This document shows positions 17,601 to 23,616 of a stretch of DNA of 64,000 bases, in pieces (position 1 is the first letter of the stretch; every line of letters starts with the position of its first letter). The translations under genes were made by a program, and so were the position numbers. Below the pieces are notes generated by a model, which did not search any database, was not told the origin of the DNA, and saw nothing but the letters and a program-made list of their open reading frames with translations. The stretch spans positions 310,001 to 374,000 of the forward strand of contig CAJXVW010000001.1 of NCBI GenBank assembly GCA_913062645.1, given 5' to 3'. This stretch comes from an uncultured Mycoplasmatota bacterium. GTDB lineage: Bacteria > Bacillota_I > Bacilli_A > Izemoplasmatales > Izemoplasmataceae.

Positions 17601-19172
17601 CTCGAAGATGCCCTTTGGCAGGAACAAGACCTGCTTGACTTCCTCACCGTGCACCAGAGTGAACTGGATGCAATCGGCTTCGACGCAACACAAAAAATCG
17701 CCGATCTGCAGATGTATGGTATTCAGGTGTTCATGAACGATTATCTGACACCGGACGACATTGCAATTCTCATGGACGAATACGTCTATCCGAAAATCGA
17801 TGGTCTGATCGATGCGATCAACACCAACGAAGTACCGGAATATCTGCTCAGCACGTTCTTCACTGATCCGCATGTCATCGCTGTGTTAGACAGTCTCGAT
17901 CCGACTCCGGAGTTCGATCCGTTCGATCTGATTCTGATCGATGATCTTGCTGCCAACATGATGGCGGTGGACTTCGATGCACTGGCTTTGGAAACGGTCG
18001 ACATGGAAGCACTCCTGACCGCAGTATACGAAGGTCAGACGGCGTATGACACATTCTTGACCAACATTGAGTTGACGGCTCCGAACAGTGTTCTGATTCT
18101 CGAACTCTTCAGTCCTGCCGTCGACACCATTCAGCCGTTCATGATCTATGTCGATGACATCAACTACGCATTTGAAGGTCTGTCGGTGTTTGAACACTAT
18201 CTCGACATGAGCTATTGGATGCAAGGCAACATGATGGACGTCGATGTCGAAGCCACCGACGACTGGTGGATTCTCACGACGATGCAGATGGATTCCATCA
18301 GTTATCAACTGCTTGTCGAAGACATCTTCGCCGACATTAACACGTACTTGTCCGGTTTCGAAACCTTGCCGTTCCCATTCGATGAGAACTGGGATTGCAT
18401 CGATCCTCTGGATACCGAGTGCAGCGACATCAGCGATGACATCAACAACATCAACGCAATTCTGACGCAACTCGGCACGATCGACATGCATGCCCTCTAC
18501 GATCCCTCTGATCCGACCTGGATGCAACTGGGACTCGATCTCACCGACTTCGCCGACGTCATCGTCAGTGGCGCTTATGATGATTTCCTCGATGACAACC
18601 CGGGCTATGTTCCGAACAATCAGGATGACATCTGGACCGGTGTCAACGAACTGTCCATTACCATCACCATGGACAGCGAAGGCATCATTACGATTCCGGC
18701 TGCTGCCGACGTGGACAATGCCAATGAGATCGCACAGGACCTCGGCAAGTTCGCCGTCAGCATGTTCGCCCGTGATTTCCTCCGTGAACTGGTCTGGTAC
18801 TACGAACAGAATCCATCCGAAATCGCCGATCTGACACAAACCAGCTATACACTCGCTGAGTTTGATCACATTATTCGTCTCTCGGCAGCGTTCGATCATG
18901 AGCTCTCGACCATCGGGGTTACCATCAATCCGCTGGATCCGACGAACCCACAGTTCAATCTCACGTTGTACTGGATCGATGGAACCGAAGCATTGAGTGG
19001 AACCGTCAGTCTGACCGACTTCCAAAGCAACTTCGACGAGTTCAACGAACTGACATCGGCTGCCGCCTTCCAGGCGATGGTCGGATACGTCAACGACGAC
19101 AATTTCCACATGTCGAAACTGTTCTTGATGCTGATGCTTCAGGAAGAGGAAGAATACTATCCGGAATACTGA
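14661..19172 (+). CDS. Giant surface lipoprotein with Ig-like domains and W-rich ~95-residue repeats
   Basis: 1,503 residues. A lipoprotein signal ends LGLSGC (Cys 20). Next comes a small Cys motif, CPDGYIFDEDAGEC, then two tandem DUF5011/HYR-like Ig domains (about residues 52-215, each with GATANDPEDGDLT or GATASDVEDGDLT and GNYTVTYNV). The rest matches no family I know. Its middle holds five repeats, each opening with W-x(3)-DL and containing YL-x(3)-YG, a G-A-I-DWY block and a W/Y-rich end. The opening Trp codons lie at 16251, 16542, 16827, 17112 and 17394, with a shortened unit at 17616. TTG at 14661 is chosen for the AGAGG at 14646-14650 and the signal peptide. Very acidic, rich in Asp, Trp and Tyr; a surface-binding role is inference. 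Confidence 0.85.
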   Translation: MKRMFTLLLGVLLALGLSGCDLFNPDDVCPDGYIFDEDAGECVEDVDPTDNQAPTITLNGPASITISVGTAYNDAGATANDPEDGDLTADIVVVNPVNTAVAGNYTITYNVSDSEGLAAQQVTRTVIVQEEAVNNLPTITLNGAATITITVGDAYNDLGATASDVEDGDLTSSIVVVNNVNPMVAGNYTVTYNVTDGNGGAATQVTRTVIVLPSDAQLIAELIVDSFETSGDIQFLALTMANMDFSQAMTLTTDFYMEISEDVDETHYISAIVEDSYLYDELGDSMQRVVTLDVDGEQTIELTVIFEEVATGVHVYIHYAPIIDLITMQDPEVADMIGYVGFDDEWALFQFDDSLQNIIEIQVLKDMLVSLFFSEVGEMFFYQLQDELEAQIGFDLNQYGVEFGQFIDYLIEEDFDSAELLLQGIDVDGIVLRLDHMYVAYQLRQFFLMYETELTTAGFDITRLDLLDTATYDELNDVWNVNLPIDPLEGSQAFFDSLSETELDTLIEVAIKPFIEGMVFEGLTSDITPEWLDNDLGAILQGDQQFFIDNWPEASGAWDQAAELADLASLGAVEYWKQLTQEERDVIRWSLDMNHHGWTVWSLREIYENEWDYQWMIRRYEHFYENEWITGDLNDLIVNLETYLLNTHGVVANDWLTELNDMGGIDWYLSLDQTSRDIMIDLAQQPGYEQWAWAVWDMEMAANDPWQYQWRFTDGRHWLDEGWIHGDLVQLINNHSTYLMDEYGIDGGALIAEIDMYGAIDWYFFQASGDVKDALDEISRFNDYELRWVIDELQMVEERLDQYFWRFGRPEELYDFYWLNNELDWLLYFNQDYLQTTYGVDVDAWRADIMYGGALQWYGNLNETERGYVDEISQFEPMDYRWPVEVLQQLNTGEGEFGICLGNWDMCLEDQWATEDLVGLINQHSDWLTNDYGYDVPALISDIEMYGAIDWYLYYATEWDREVLDELARASEWPYEVLWTLEDALWQEQDLLDFLTVHQSELDAIGFDATQKIADLQMYGIQVFMNDYLTPDDIAILMDEYVYPKIDGLIDAINTNEVPEYLLSTFFTDPHVIAVLDSLDPTPEFDPFDLILIDDLAANMMAVDFDALALETVDMEALLTAVYEGQTAYDTFLTNIELTAPNSVLILELFSPAVDTIQPFMIYVDDINYAFEGLSVFEHYLDMSYWMQGNMMDVDVEATDDWWILTTMQMDSISYQLLVEDIFADINTYLSGFETLPFPFDENWDCIDPLDTECSDISDDINNINAILTQLGTIDMHALYDPSDPTWMQLGLDLTDFADVIVSGAYDDFLDDNPGYVPNNQDDIWTGVNELSITITMDSEGIITIPAAADVDNANEIAQDLGKFAVSMFARDFLRELVWYYEQNPSEIADLTQTSYTLAEFDHIIRLSAAFDHELSTIGVTINPLDPTNPQFNLTLYWIDGTEALSGTVSLTDFQSNFDEFNELTSAAAFQAMVGYVNDDNFHMSKLFLMLMLQEEEEYYPEY
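16251..17838 (+). repeat. Tandem protein repeats, five full units plus one short
   Basis: Unit starts (Trp codons) at 16251, 16542, 16827, 17112, 17394 and 17616 give spacings of 291, 285, 285, 282 and 222 bases. All are multiples of three, so each change is a whole-codon insertion or deletion. The DNA has diverged well beyond the protein pattern, which points to old duplications kept by selection. Confidence 0.8.
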
Positions 19173-19196
19173 TTCAAAATCAGGGTGCATATTGAT

Positions 19197-19225
19197 TTGC
19201 ATATGTGCAGGAAGTGTGGTATATT
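19197..19225 (+). promoter_or_regulatory. Promoter of the candidate small RNA
   Basis: TTGCAT (19197-19202), a 17-bp spacer and TATATT (19220-19225). The predicted start, near 19231, coincides with the first base of the first hairpin, and no open reading frame follows. Confidence 0.6.
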
Positions 19226-19230
19226 AAAGG

Positions 19231-19366
19231 TGCGACATAGTCGCAACTTATCCCTTACATAGCATGGTGAATATTCATTATTCACACATCCCCTTCCTTG
19301 AACCGCCGAGAGGCGGTTCTTCCCTTATATTGGGCACAAAAAACGGCTGATTCCAGCCGTTTTTGT
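19231..19366 (+). ncRNA. Candidate structured small RNA with C-rich linkers
   Basis: About 136 nt without a reading frame. Hairpins in order: TGCGAC/GTCGCA (19231-19245), GTGAATA/TATTCAC (19267-19285), GAACCGCC/GGCGGTTC with a GAGA tetraloop (19300-19319) and a terminator stem (19336-19366). All four stems are perfect. The single-stranded linkers carry ATCCCTT (19250-19256), CCCCTTCCTT (19290-19299) and TTCCCTT (19320-19326), which can pair with purine-rich ribosome-binding sites, as in Listeria LhrC or Staphylococcus RsaE. No match to tmRNA, 6S or SRP RNA is evident. Alternatively it could be a leader of the downstream hsp20, but the terminator and a separate hsp20 promoter argue against that. 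Confidence 0.6.
19336..19366 (+). terminator. Terminator of the candidate small RNA
   Basis: ACGGCTG/CAGCCGT stem with a three-base loop, A-rich before and five T after. Confidence 0.75.
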
Positions 19367-19395
19367 ATTTATTTCATTTTCTCTGGTCGTCCCTC

Positions 19396-19424
19396 TTGAC
19401 AAAACGTGAATGTTGTCCTATAAT
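19396..19424 (+). promoter_or_regulatory. hsp20 promoter
   Basis: TTGACA (19396-19401), 17-bp spacer, TATAAT (19419-19424): full consensus at both boxes. Confidence 0.85.
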
Positions 19425-19431
19425 ATAGTTG

Positions 19432-19458
19432 CTAGCACTCAATAAGAGAGAGTGCCAA
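19432..19458 (+). promoter_or_regulatory. CIRCE operator (HrcA site) of hsp20
   Basis: CTAGCACTC, nine bases, GAGTGCCAA. This is one mismatch per arm from the CIRCE consensus TTAGCACTC-N9-GAGTGCTAA, placed just after the -10 where HrcA would block initiation. Confidence 0.9.
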
Positions 19459-19488
19459 CAATATGACAACCACAAGGAGGTAAGTTAC

Positions 19489-19905
19489 ATGTATCGCATC
19501 ACACCGTATCGTCGCAGAAACAATGCGCGGGATGTGTTTGATCTGTTCGATGACTTCTTCAATGCACCGACCGCCTACATGCGCGACATTCGCATTGACG
19601 TCAAGGACGAAAAGGACAAGTATGTCGTCGAAGCCGAAGTTCCGGGACTTGAGAAGAAGGACATGGCGATCAAGTTTGAAAACGATCACCTCACCATCAG
19701 CATCAACAAAGAACAAGAACAAGAAGACAAACAGGACGACAAATACATCCATCGCGAACGTTACAGCTTCAAATCCGAACGTAAGATTTATCTTGAAGAT
19801 GTGGATCCGAAGAAACTCAACGCGGCTTTGAAGGATGGCGTACTGCGCATCGACCTGCCGAAACTAGAACACAAGATCTCCTCTTACATGATTGACATCA
19901 AGTAG
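19489..19905 (+). CDS. Small heat-shock protein, Hsp20/alpha-crystallin family
   Basis: ATP-independent holdase chaperone, 138 residues. A short N-terminal arm (FDLFDDFFNAPT) precedes the alpha-crystallin domain (about residues 35-130) with DVKDEKDKYVVEAEVPGLEKKDMAIKFENDHLTI, the RERYSFKSERKIYLEDVDPKKLNAALKDGVLRIDLPK block and a C-terminal tail. The VLRIDLPK strand is the family's best-known motif, here in place of GVL-V-PK. AAGGAGG lies before the ATG. The CIRCE element puts it under HrcA, so it should rise on heat shock together with htpG. Confidence 0.95.
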   Translation: MYRITPYRRRNNARDVFDLFDDFFNAPTAYMRDIRIDVKDEKDKYVVEAEVPGLEKKDMAIKFENDHLTISINKEQEQEDKQDDKYIHRERYSFKSERKIYLEDVDPKKLNAALKDGVLRIDLPKLEHKISSYMIDIK

Positions 19906-19909
19906 CAAG

Positions 19910-19937
19910 AGAAACACCCAGTCGGGTGTTTTTCTTT
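19910..19937 (+). terminator. Rho-independent terminator
   Basis: AAACACCC/GGGTGTTT stem with a four-base loop and T-rich tail after hsp20. Confidence 0.8.
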
Positions 19938-19992
19938 TGCATGGTTTGTGGTATAATACGATTGTTTCAGATTACAAGAAGGAAGTGCTCGC

Positions 19993-20217
19993 ATGTTTAC
20001 ATCCGACCGACTCAGTGTTCTGGCGTGGATTGCACTCATCGTCATTTTATCGATTCCCGTTGTCAATGTCATTTTCGCCATTGTCATGTTCATCCGCCGG
20101 CGTACCAGCCAGACGGTGAAGAACTTCTTCATCGCGTATTTGGTATTGTATGTCTTGGCCACGTTTCTCGGTGTGTTCGATGGCGCATTCGCCAACGTCC
20201 AGCAGCTGTTTGGCTAG
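19993..20217 (+). CDS. Small two-helix membrane protein, unknown
   Basis: 74 residues with two hydrophobic helices (about 9-33 and 45-66) separated by the basic loop RRRTSQTVK. A TATAAT box lies in the gap upstream and GAAGGAAG precedes the ATG. It ends nine bases before the next membrane-anchored gene and probably shares its transcript. No family recognised. Confidence 0.65.
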   Translation: MFTSDRLSVLAWIALIVILSIPVVNVIFAIVMFIRRRTSQTVKNFFIAYLVLYVLATFLGVFDGAFANVQQLFG

Positions 20218-20226
20218 GACCACATC

Positions 20227-21036
20227 ATGAACCGCAACATATGGATGTGGATCAGCATCACGGCGGTCGCACTGTTCGGTGCGATCCTGTTGATTGTCAA
20301 TCTGTTGTCACCACAAGGCGACGGCGATGAGCCGGAAGAACGATCGTTTTGTGAAAATCATCCCAACGCGCTCTACTGCACGAATGAGGAAGCAACGGCG
20401 CAAGAAATCGCGATTGACATGTTCCACACGCTTCAGGACAATTTTGACGGAGAGTACGGAGCAACGTTTTGCGACGACTATTTCTATGGCAACATCCGCG
20501 ATTACTGCAAGCAATCGAAATTGTTGCTGCTACCGGAAAACTTCAACATCGTCAACCGCAACTTCGATGTGGTAGAAATCAGTGATGGAATCTATGATTT
20601 CTACACCACTTTTGTCACCGGCAACGATGCCTATGTCTTCCGAATCGCCGTTGTCGATGTGGAGCAGGGACCCTATCAGATCAGTGGACTATCTTATTAT
20701 CCAACTCCCCCGCTCGTCGATCTGGAACTTAGTTTCGAGGATGTCAACACATTCATGGTGGCAATGATTCAGGCGTCAGGTGACAATGCGGATGATTTCT
20801 GTGAAACATACTTCACAGAGGATGCATTGCTTGCATGTGAAACCGACCCCTCGTCGGTTGCGCTTGACAGCGGCGTCTGGCACTCCTTTGAAGCCATTAA
20901 AATCACGACTAACAATTACATATACACGGTCCGTTCAGAAGACGACCTCACCACCCACCAGTACCGCGTCGTTTTCGTGCGTGAGTTCGGACAACTGTAT
21001 GCCAGCAGCATTGAAATCACCGATTTAAGTGATTAA
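20227..21036 (+). CDS. Membrane-anchored extracytoplasmic protein with duplicated domain, unknown
   Basis: 269 residues: a signal anchor (about 7-28), then an acidic extracellular part. Two halves look like a duplicated small alpha/beta domain (about 55-155 and 160-265). Each begins with an amphipathic helix, has a Cys pair (FCDDYFYGNIRDYC; FCETYFTEDALLAC) and ends in beta-strand-rich sequence, reminiscent of NTF2-like folds. Six Cys in all, in CENHPNALYC and the two pairs, may form disulfides outside the cell. Function unknown. Confidence 0.6.
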   Translation: MNRNIWMWISITAVALFGAILLIVNLLSPQGDGDEPEERSFCENHPNALYCTNEEATAQEIAIDMFHTLQDNFDGEYGATFCDDYFYGNIRDYCKQSKLLLLPENFNIVNRNFDVVEISDGIYDFYTTFVTGNDAYVFRIAVVDVEQGPYQISGLSYYPTPPLVDLELSFEDVNTFMVAMIQASGDNADDFCETYFTEDALLACETDPSSVALDSGVWHSFEAIKITTNNYIYTVRSEDDLTTHQYRVVFVREFGQLYASSIEITDLSD

Positions 21037-21058
21037 GCGCCATTTATGGCGCTTTCTT
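21035..21058 (+). terminator. Rho-independent terminator
   Basis: AAGCGCCA/TGGCGCTT stem with a TTTA loop and a short T-rich tail. Confidence 0.75.
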
Positions 21059-21189
21059 GTTTATTGTGAATGATTTTGAGAGACCTTTTAGGCGGAACAA
21101 CGACAGGTTTGTTTCTGTTCATTGGAGAAAAAAAGTGGCTTGAACGGTATATATATTATAGAAAGGTGCACATATGACCTTGTTTTTGT

Positions 21190-21219
21190 TTGACATCTGT
21201 TCTACACTTGTGGTACAGT
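21190..21219 (+). promoter_or_regulatory. Possible upstream promoter
   Basis: TTGACA (21190-21195), 18-bp spacer and TACAGT (21214-21219). It would transcribe the hairpin at 21266-21303 and run on towards the RDD-like gene. Confidence 0.45.
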
Positions 21220-21344
21220 AGTCACCGGACTGTATCGATTAAGTTCTATGAATCGCTCGACAAACACTACGTGAAGAACGGTTTTGAGCGTTCTAGATGT
21301 AGTTGATAGATAAAAACGTGCAAATTGGGACATAGTTCACAGTT

Positions 21345-21367
21345 TTTTCACATGTGTGTGCTATAAT
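21345..21367 (+). promoter_or_regulatory. Promoter box shared with the polysaccharide operon (copy 1)
   Basis: TTTTCACA, nine bases, then TATAAT, with an extended -10 (TGCTATAAT). Twenty of 23 positions equal the box at 22072-22094, suggesting one regulator or sigma preference. Confidence 0.55.
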
Positions 21368-21428
21368 TTAAGCAGTAGGATGGCACAGAAGTTATTTACT
21401 TAACTTGCATCACTAGGGAGCTGACAAC

Positions 21429-21965
21429 ATGACAACCGAATACGAATATTACAAGCAGCGAACAGATGAGGCCCTCGCCGATCTCTATGAGACCGTCACC
21501 AAGGTCGACCGTATCATCGCCGCCAAAGTGATTGATTGGCTCATTTTCATCACTGGAATGTTCTTTGTCACATACTATTCAATTCACAGCGAAATTATCA
21601 ACCACATCTGGGTCTTCGCAATGATGGTGGCGTTCCTCGTCGCATATCATGTGATCAAAGTGATTTTCAAAGGTGTCAGCATCGGATATCTGATCATGGG
21701 CATTCGTTTCGTCAGTGTCAAGACGAAAAAACCCGTGACCAAACAAGAGTTTTATCAGTACATCAAAAACCAGTTGAAGTTCGAAGTGCAGTACAATCAC
21801 ATCTTCCGCTACTACTTCAGTTTCGACGACAAGACCAAACAGAACACGCCGATGCGGAGGTTTGGAATGATTCTCGTCAATCGCAAGGATTACAAGCGAT
21901 TCTATCGCGAATACCGCCACAACAAGACCCGTTATTATGAACTGCAGGAGCAGCTCGACAAGTAA
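21429..21965 (+). CDS. RDD-like membrane protein
   Basis: 178 residues with two or three hydrophobic helices in the first 100. The segment KVIDWLIFITG...HVIKVIFKGVSIGYLIMGIRFVSVKTKKPVT resembles the RDD family, where an Asp lies in helix 1 and G-x-S/T-x-G-x-x-x-x-G-I-R-V follows helix 2. The C-terminal 75 residues are highly basic and Tyr-rich (RDYKRFYREYRHNKTRYYEL) and probably cytoplasmic. The gene sits alone between the shared promoter box and a terminator. Confidence 0.6.
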   Translation: MTTEYEYYKQRTDEALADLYETVTKVDRIIAAKVIDWLIFITGMFFVTYYSIHSEIINHIWVFAMMVAFLVAYHVIKVIFKGVSIGYLIMGIRFVSVKTKKPVTKQEFYQYIKNQLKFEVQYNHIFRYYFSFDDKTKQNTPMRRFGMILVNRKDYKRFYREYRHNKTRYYELQEQLDK

Positions 21966-21970
21966 AAGCC

Positions 21971-21998
21971 AACCCATCCGTCATGGATGGGTTTTTGA
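21971..21998 (+). terminator. Rho-independent terminator
   Basis: CCCATCC/GGATGGG stem with a short loop and five T. Confidence 0.8.
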
Positions 21999-22071
21999 TT
22001 GCCTTTTCGCATAGTTTATAATTGGTTTCAATGTGTGTGAAAACGGTTGATAGTTGGAAATAAACACATCA

Positions 22072-22094
22072 TTTTCACAATTGTATGCTATAAT
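22072..22094 (+). promoter_or_regulatory. Polysaccharide operon promoter box (copy 2)
   Basis: TTTTCACA (22072-22079) and extended -10 TGCTATAAT (22086-22094), the near copy of 21345-21367. An inverted partner (TGTGAAAA) lies upstream at 22036-22043. The leader to the first gene is about 85 bases and includes a CGGCG/CGCCG pairing around 22125-22155. Confidence 0.6.
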
Positions 22095-22183
22095 GAAATG
22101 TGATATTATTAATGTATGATATATCGGCGTTTTTATTATGCCCTGCGCCGGACAGCTTTGAATACCATATGGAGGACATATAG

Positions 22184-22882
22184 ATGGAACCGGAAATGAA
22201 TCAGGAATTGGAAATTGACATCGTCTCGTTGATCAAGGTGTTGCTGCGCAAGTGGTGGCTGATTGCCGCGACCACCGTGGTCGTTGCCGTCGTCGCCGGC
22301 GTGTATGCGTATGTGATGCTCGATGATGTCTACACCGCGGAATCCAGCATGATCGTACAGGTCACCAGTGACAGCGAATCGGATTACACCAACTTGCTCA
22401 CGGGACAACGCCTGGTCGACACCTACACCGAAATCGCCAAGAGCAACCGCGTGCTGGATGAACTGATCGACAATCTCGATCTGGAGTACTCGAAAGCCCA
22501 GCTGCGCAACATGATCGCCGTCAGCAGCGTCAACAACACACTGATCATTCAACTCGACGTGGAGAACACCGATCCGGTCCTCGCGCGCGACATTGCCAAC
22601 GAGGTCGTCGACATCGTCAAGGATTTGTCCGCCGATTATGAAAACCTCGACAACGTAGGCGTGCTCGACGTGGCGGCAACACCGACGAGTCCGAGCGGGC
22701 CGAACCGCATGCTCTATCTCGCCGTCGGCATTCTCCTCGGCGGCATGATCGGCGTCGGTATCGTCCTTGCCATCGAGTATCTCGACAAGGACATCAAGAA
22801 AGGCAAGGACATCGAGAAGTACTTGGGACTCCGCTTGCTTGGCACCATTCCTGATTATGACATGGATGAGGAGGTATTGTAA
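22184..22882 (+). CDS. Wzz/CpsC-type polysaccharide co-polymerase, kinase adaptor
   Basis: 232 residues. It has the Wzz plan of Gram-positive CpsC/CapA/YveK: a short cytoplasmic N-terminus (ELEIDIVSLIKVLLRKWW), a first helix (about 24-46), an extracellular domain, and a second helix (about 178-200). The P-rich ATPTSPSGPNRMLYLAVGILLGGMIGVGI motif comes just before and through it. The cytoplasmic tail LDKDIKKGKDIEKYLGLRLLGTIPDYD activates the partner BY-kinase. It controls chain length and export of surface polysaccharide. The kinase gene begins two bases after its stop. Confidence 0.92.
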   Translation: MEPEMNQELEIDIVSLIKVLLRKWWLIAATTVVVAVVAGVYAYVMLDDVYTAESSMIVQVTSDSESDYTNLLTGQRLVDTYTEIAKSNRVLDELIDNLDLEYSKAQLRNMIAVSSVNNTLIIQLDVENTDPVLARDIANEVVDIVKDLSADYENLDNVGVLDVAATPTSPSGPNRMLYLAVGILLGGMIGVGIVLAIEYLDKDIKKGKDIEKYLGLRLLGTIPDYDMDEEVL

Positions 22883-22884
22883 TC

Positions 22885-23562
22885 ATGGCGAAATACAGAG
22901 TCATCACCACCGAAGATCCTCATTCGACCGTCAGTGAACAATATCGCAAACTGCGCACCAACATCGATTTTTCGAACTTCAACGAAGAAATCAAAGTCAT
23001 CAACCTGACCAGTACCTATCCCGGTGAAGGGAAGACCGTCACCTGTTTGAACCTAGCGACCGTTTACGCCCAGTCGAAACAGAAGACACTGATCATCGAC
23101 CTCGACCTGCGCAAACCCAAGATTCATCGCGCCTTCAAGCTGCCCAACAAGGGCGGCATCAGCGGATACGTCACCAATCAGCACACGATTCAAGACGCGA
23201 TCATCAACGTCGATGACAATCTTGACGTCCTGGTCGCCGGTGAGAAAGTGCCGTTTCCGGCCGAAGTGCTCGTCAGCAAGAAGATCAAGGACATGTTCAA
23301 ACAACTCCATGATCTGTACGACCGTGTGATCATCGACTGTCCACCGCTCACCGCTGTGGCCGATGCGACGATCATTTCCAATTACTGTGACGGCACGGTC
23401 TTCGTCATCGCCTCGCGCAACACCAATCGCGACATCGCGCAAGATGCGCTCAAAGACCTCAAGGAAAACGGCGCCAAACTCCTTGGTGGCGTCCTTACCC
23501 GCGTCCAGAAACGCGACCAGTACTACGGTATGGAGTACTACTATTATTACGGAGACAACTAA
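22885..23562 (+). CDS. Bacterial tyrosine kinase, CpsD/CapB/YveL type
   Basis: BY-kinase of 225 residues. It autophosphorylates on a C-terminal tyrosine cluster and controls polysaccharide assembly with the upstream adaptor. Visible: EQYRKLRTNIDF near residue 17, Walker A STYPGEGKT (about 46-54), Walker A' LIIDLDLRKPKIH and Walker B VIIDCPP. The tail has seven Tyr within its last 15 residues. Complete and normal for the family. Confidence 0.95.
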   Translation: MAKYRVITTEDPHSTVSEQYRKLRTNIDFSNFNEEIKVINLTSTYPGEGKTVTCLNLATVYAQSKQKTLIIDLDLRKPKIHRAFKLPNKGGISGYVTNQHTIQDAIINVDDNLDVLVAGEKVPFPAEVLVSKKIKDMFKQLHDLYDRVIIDCPPLTAVADATIISNYCDGTVFVIASRNTNRDIAQDALKDLKENGAKLLGGVLTRVQKRDQYYGMEYYYYYGDN

Positions 23563-23563
23563 C

Positions 23564-23592
23564 CGATAAGCCGTTGATAACGGCTTATTTGT
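23564..23592 (+). terminator. Hairpin terminator or attenuator inside the operon
   Basis: ATAAGCCGTT/AACGGCTTAT stem with a three-base loop, but only TT-TGT follows, so read-through into the phosphatase gene is likely. Confidence 0.55.
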
Positions 23593-23616
23593 ATATATTC
23601 AGTGGGGTGGATATAT

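Larger units (their letters stand above)
19173..19488. other. Intergenic region 19173-19488
   Basis: The gap after the repeat lipoprotein holds the small RNA with its promoter and terminator, then the hsp20 promoter and CIRCE. No separate terminator was found for the lipoprotein gene itself; the RNA's terminator may serve both. Confidence 0.6.
21037..21428. other. Non-coding region 21037-21428
   Basis: About 390 bases. It contains TTGACA-18-TACAGT (21190-21219), a possible 15-codon ORF at 21174-21221, a two-layer hairpin at 21266-21303 (ACTAC/GTAGT outer, AGAACG/CGTTCT inner), and the downstream promoter box at 21345-21367. No recognised RNA family. Confidence 0.5.

Noticed and set aside
16251-17838. 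Recent tandem duplication or assembly artefact
   Set aside because: Units differ widely at DNA level and in length by whole codons, so they are old.
17886-19202. Long minus-strand open frames opposite the repeat lipoprotein
   Set aside because: They mirror the plus-strand coding pattern, lack ribosome sites and give low-complexity His/Asp/Val-rich products.
19231-19366. tmRNA, 6S, SRP or T-box/riboswitch
   Set aside because: No tRNA-like ends, no single long bulged hairpin, no T-box or SRP core sequence; the hsp20 gene behind it has its own promoter.
21174-21221. 15-codon ORF as a real gene
   Set aside because: It overlaps the predicted promoter boxes at 21190-21219 and has no supporting feature beyond a ribosome-site-like sequence.
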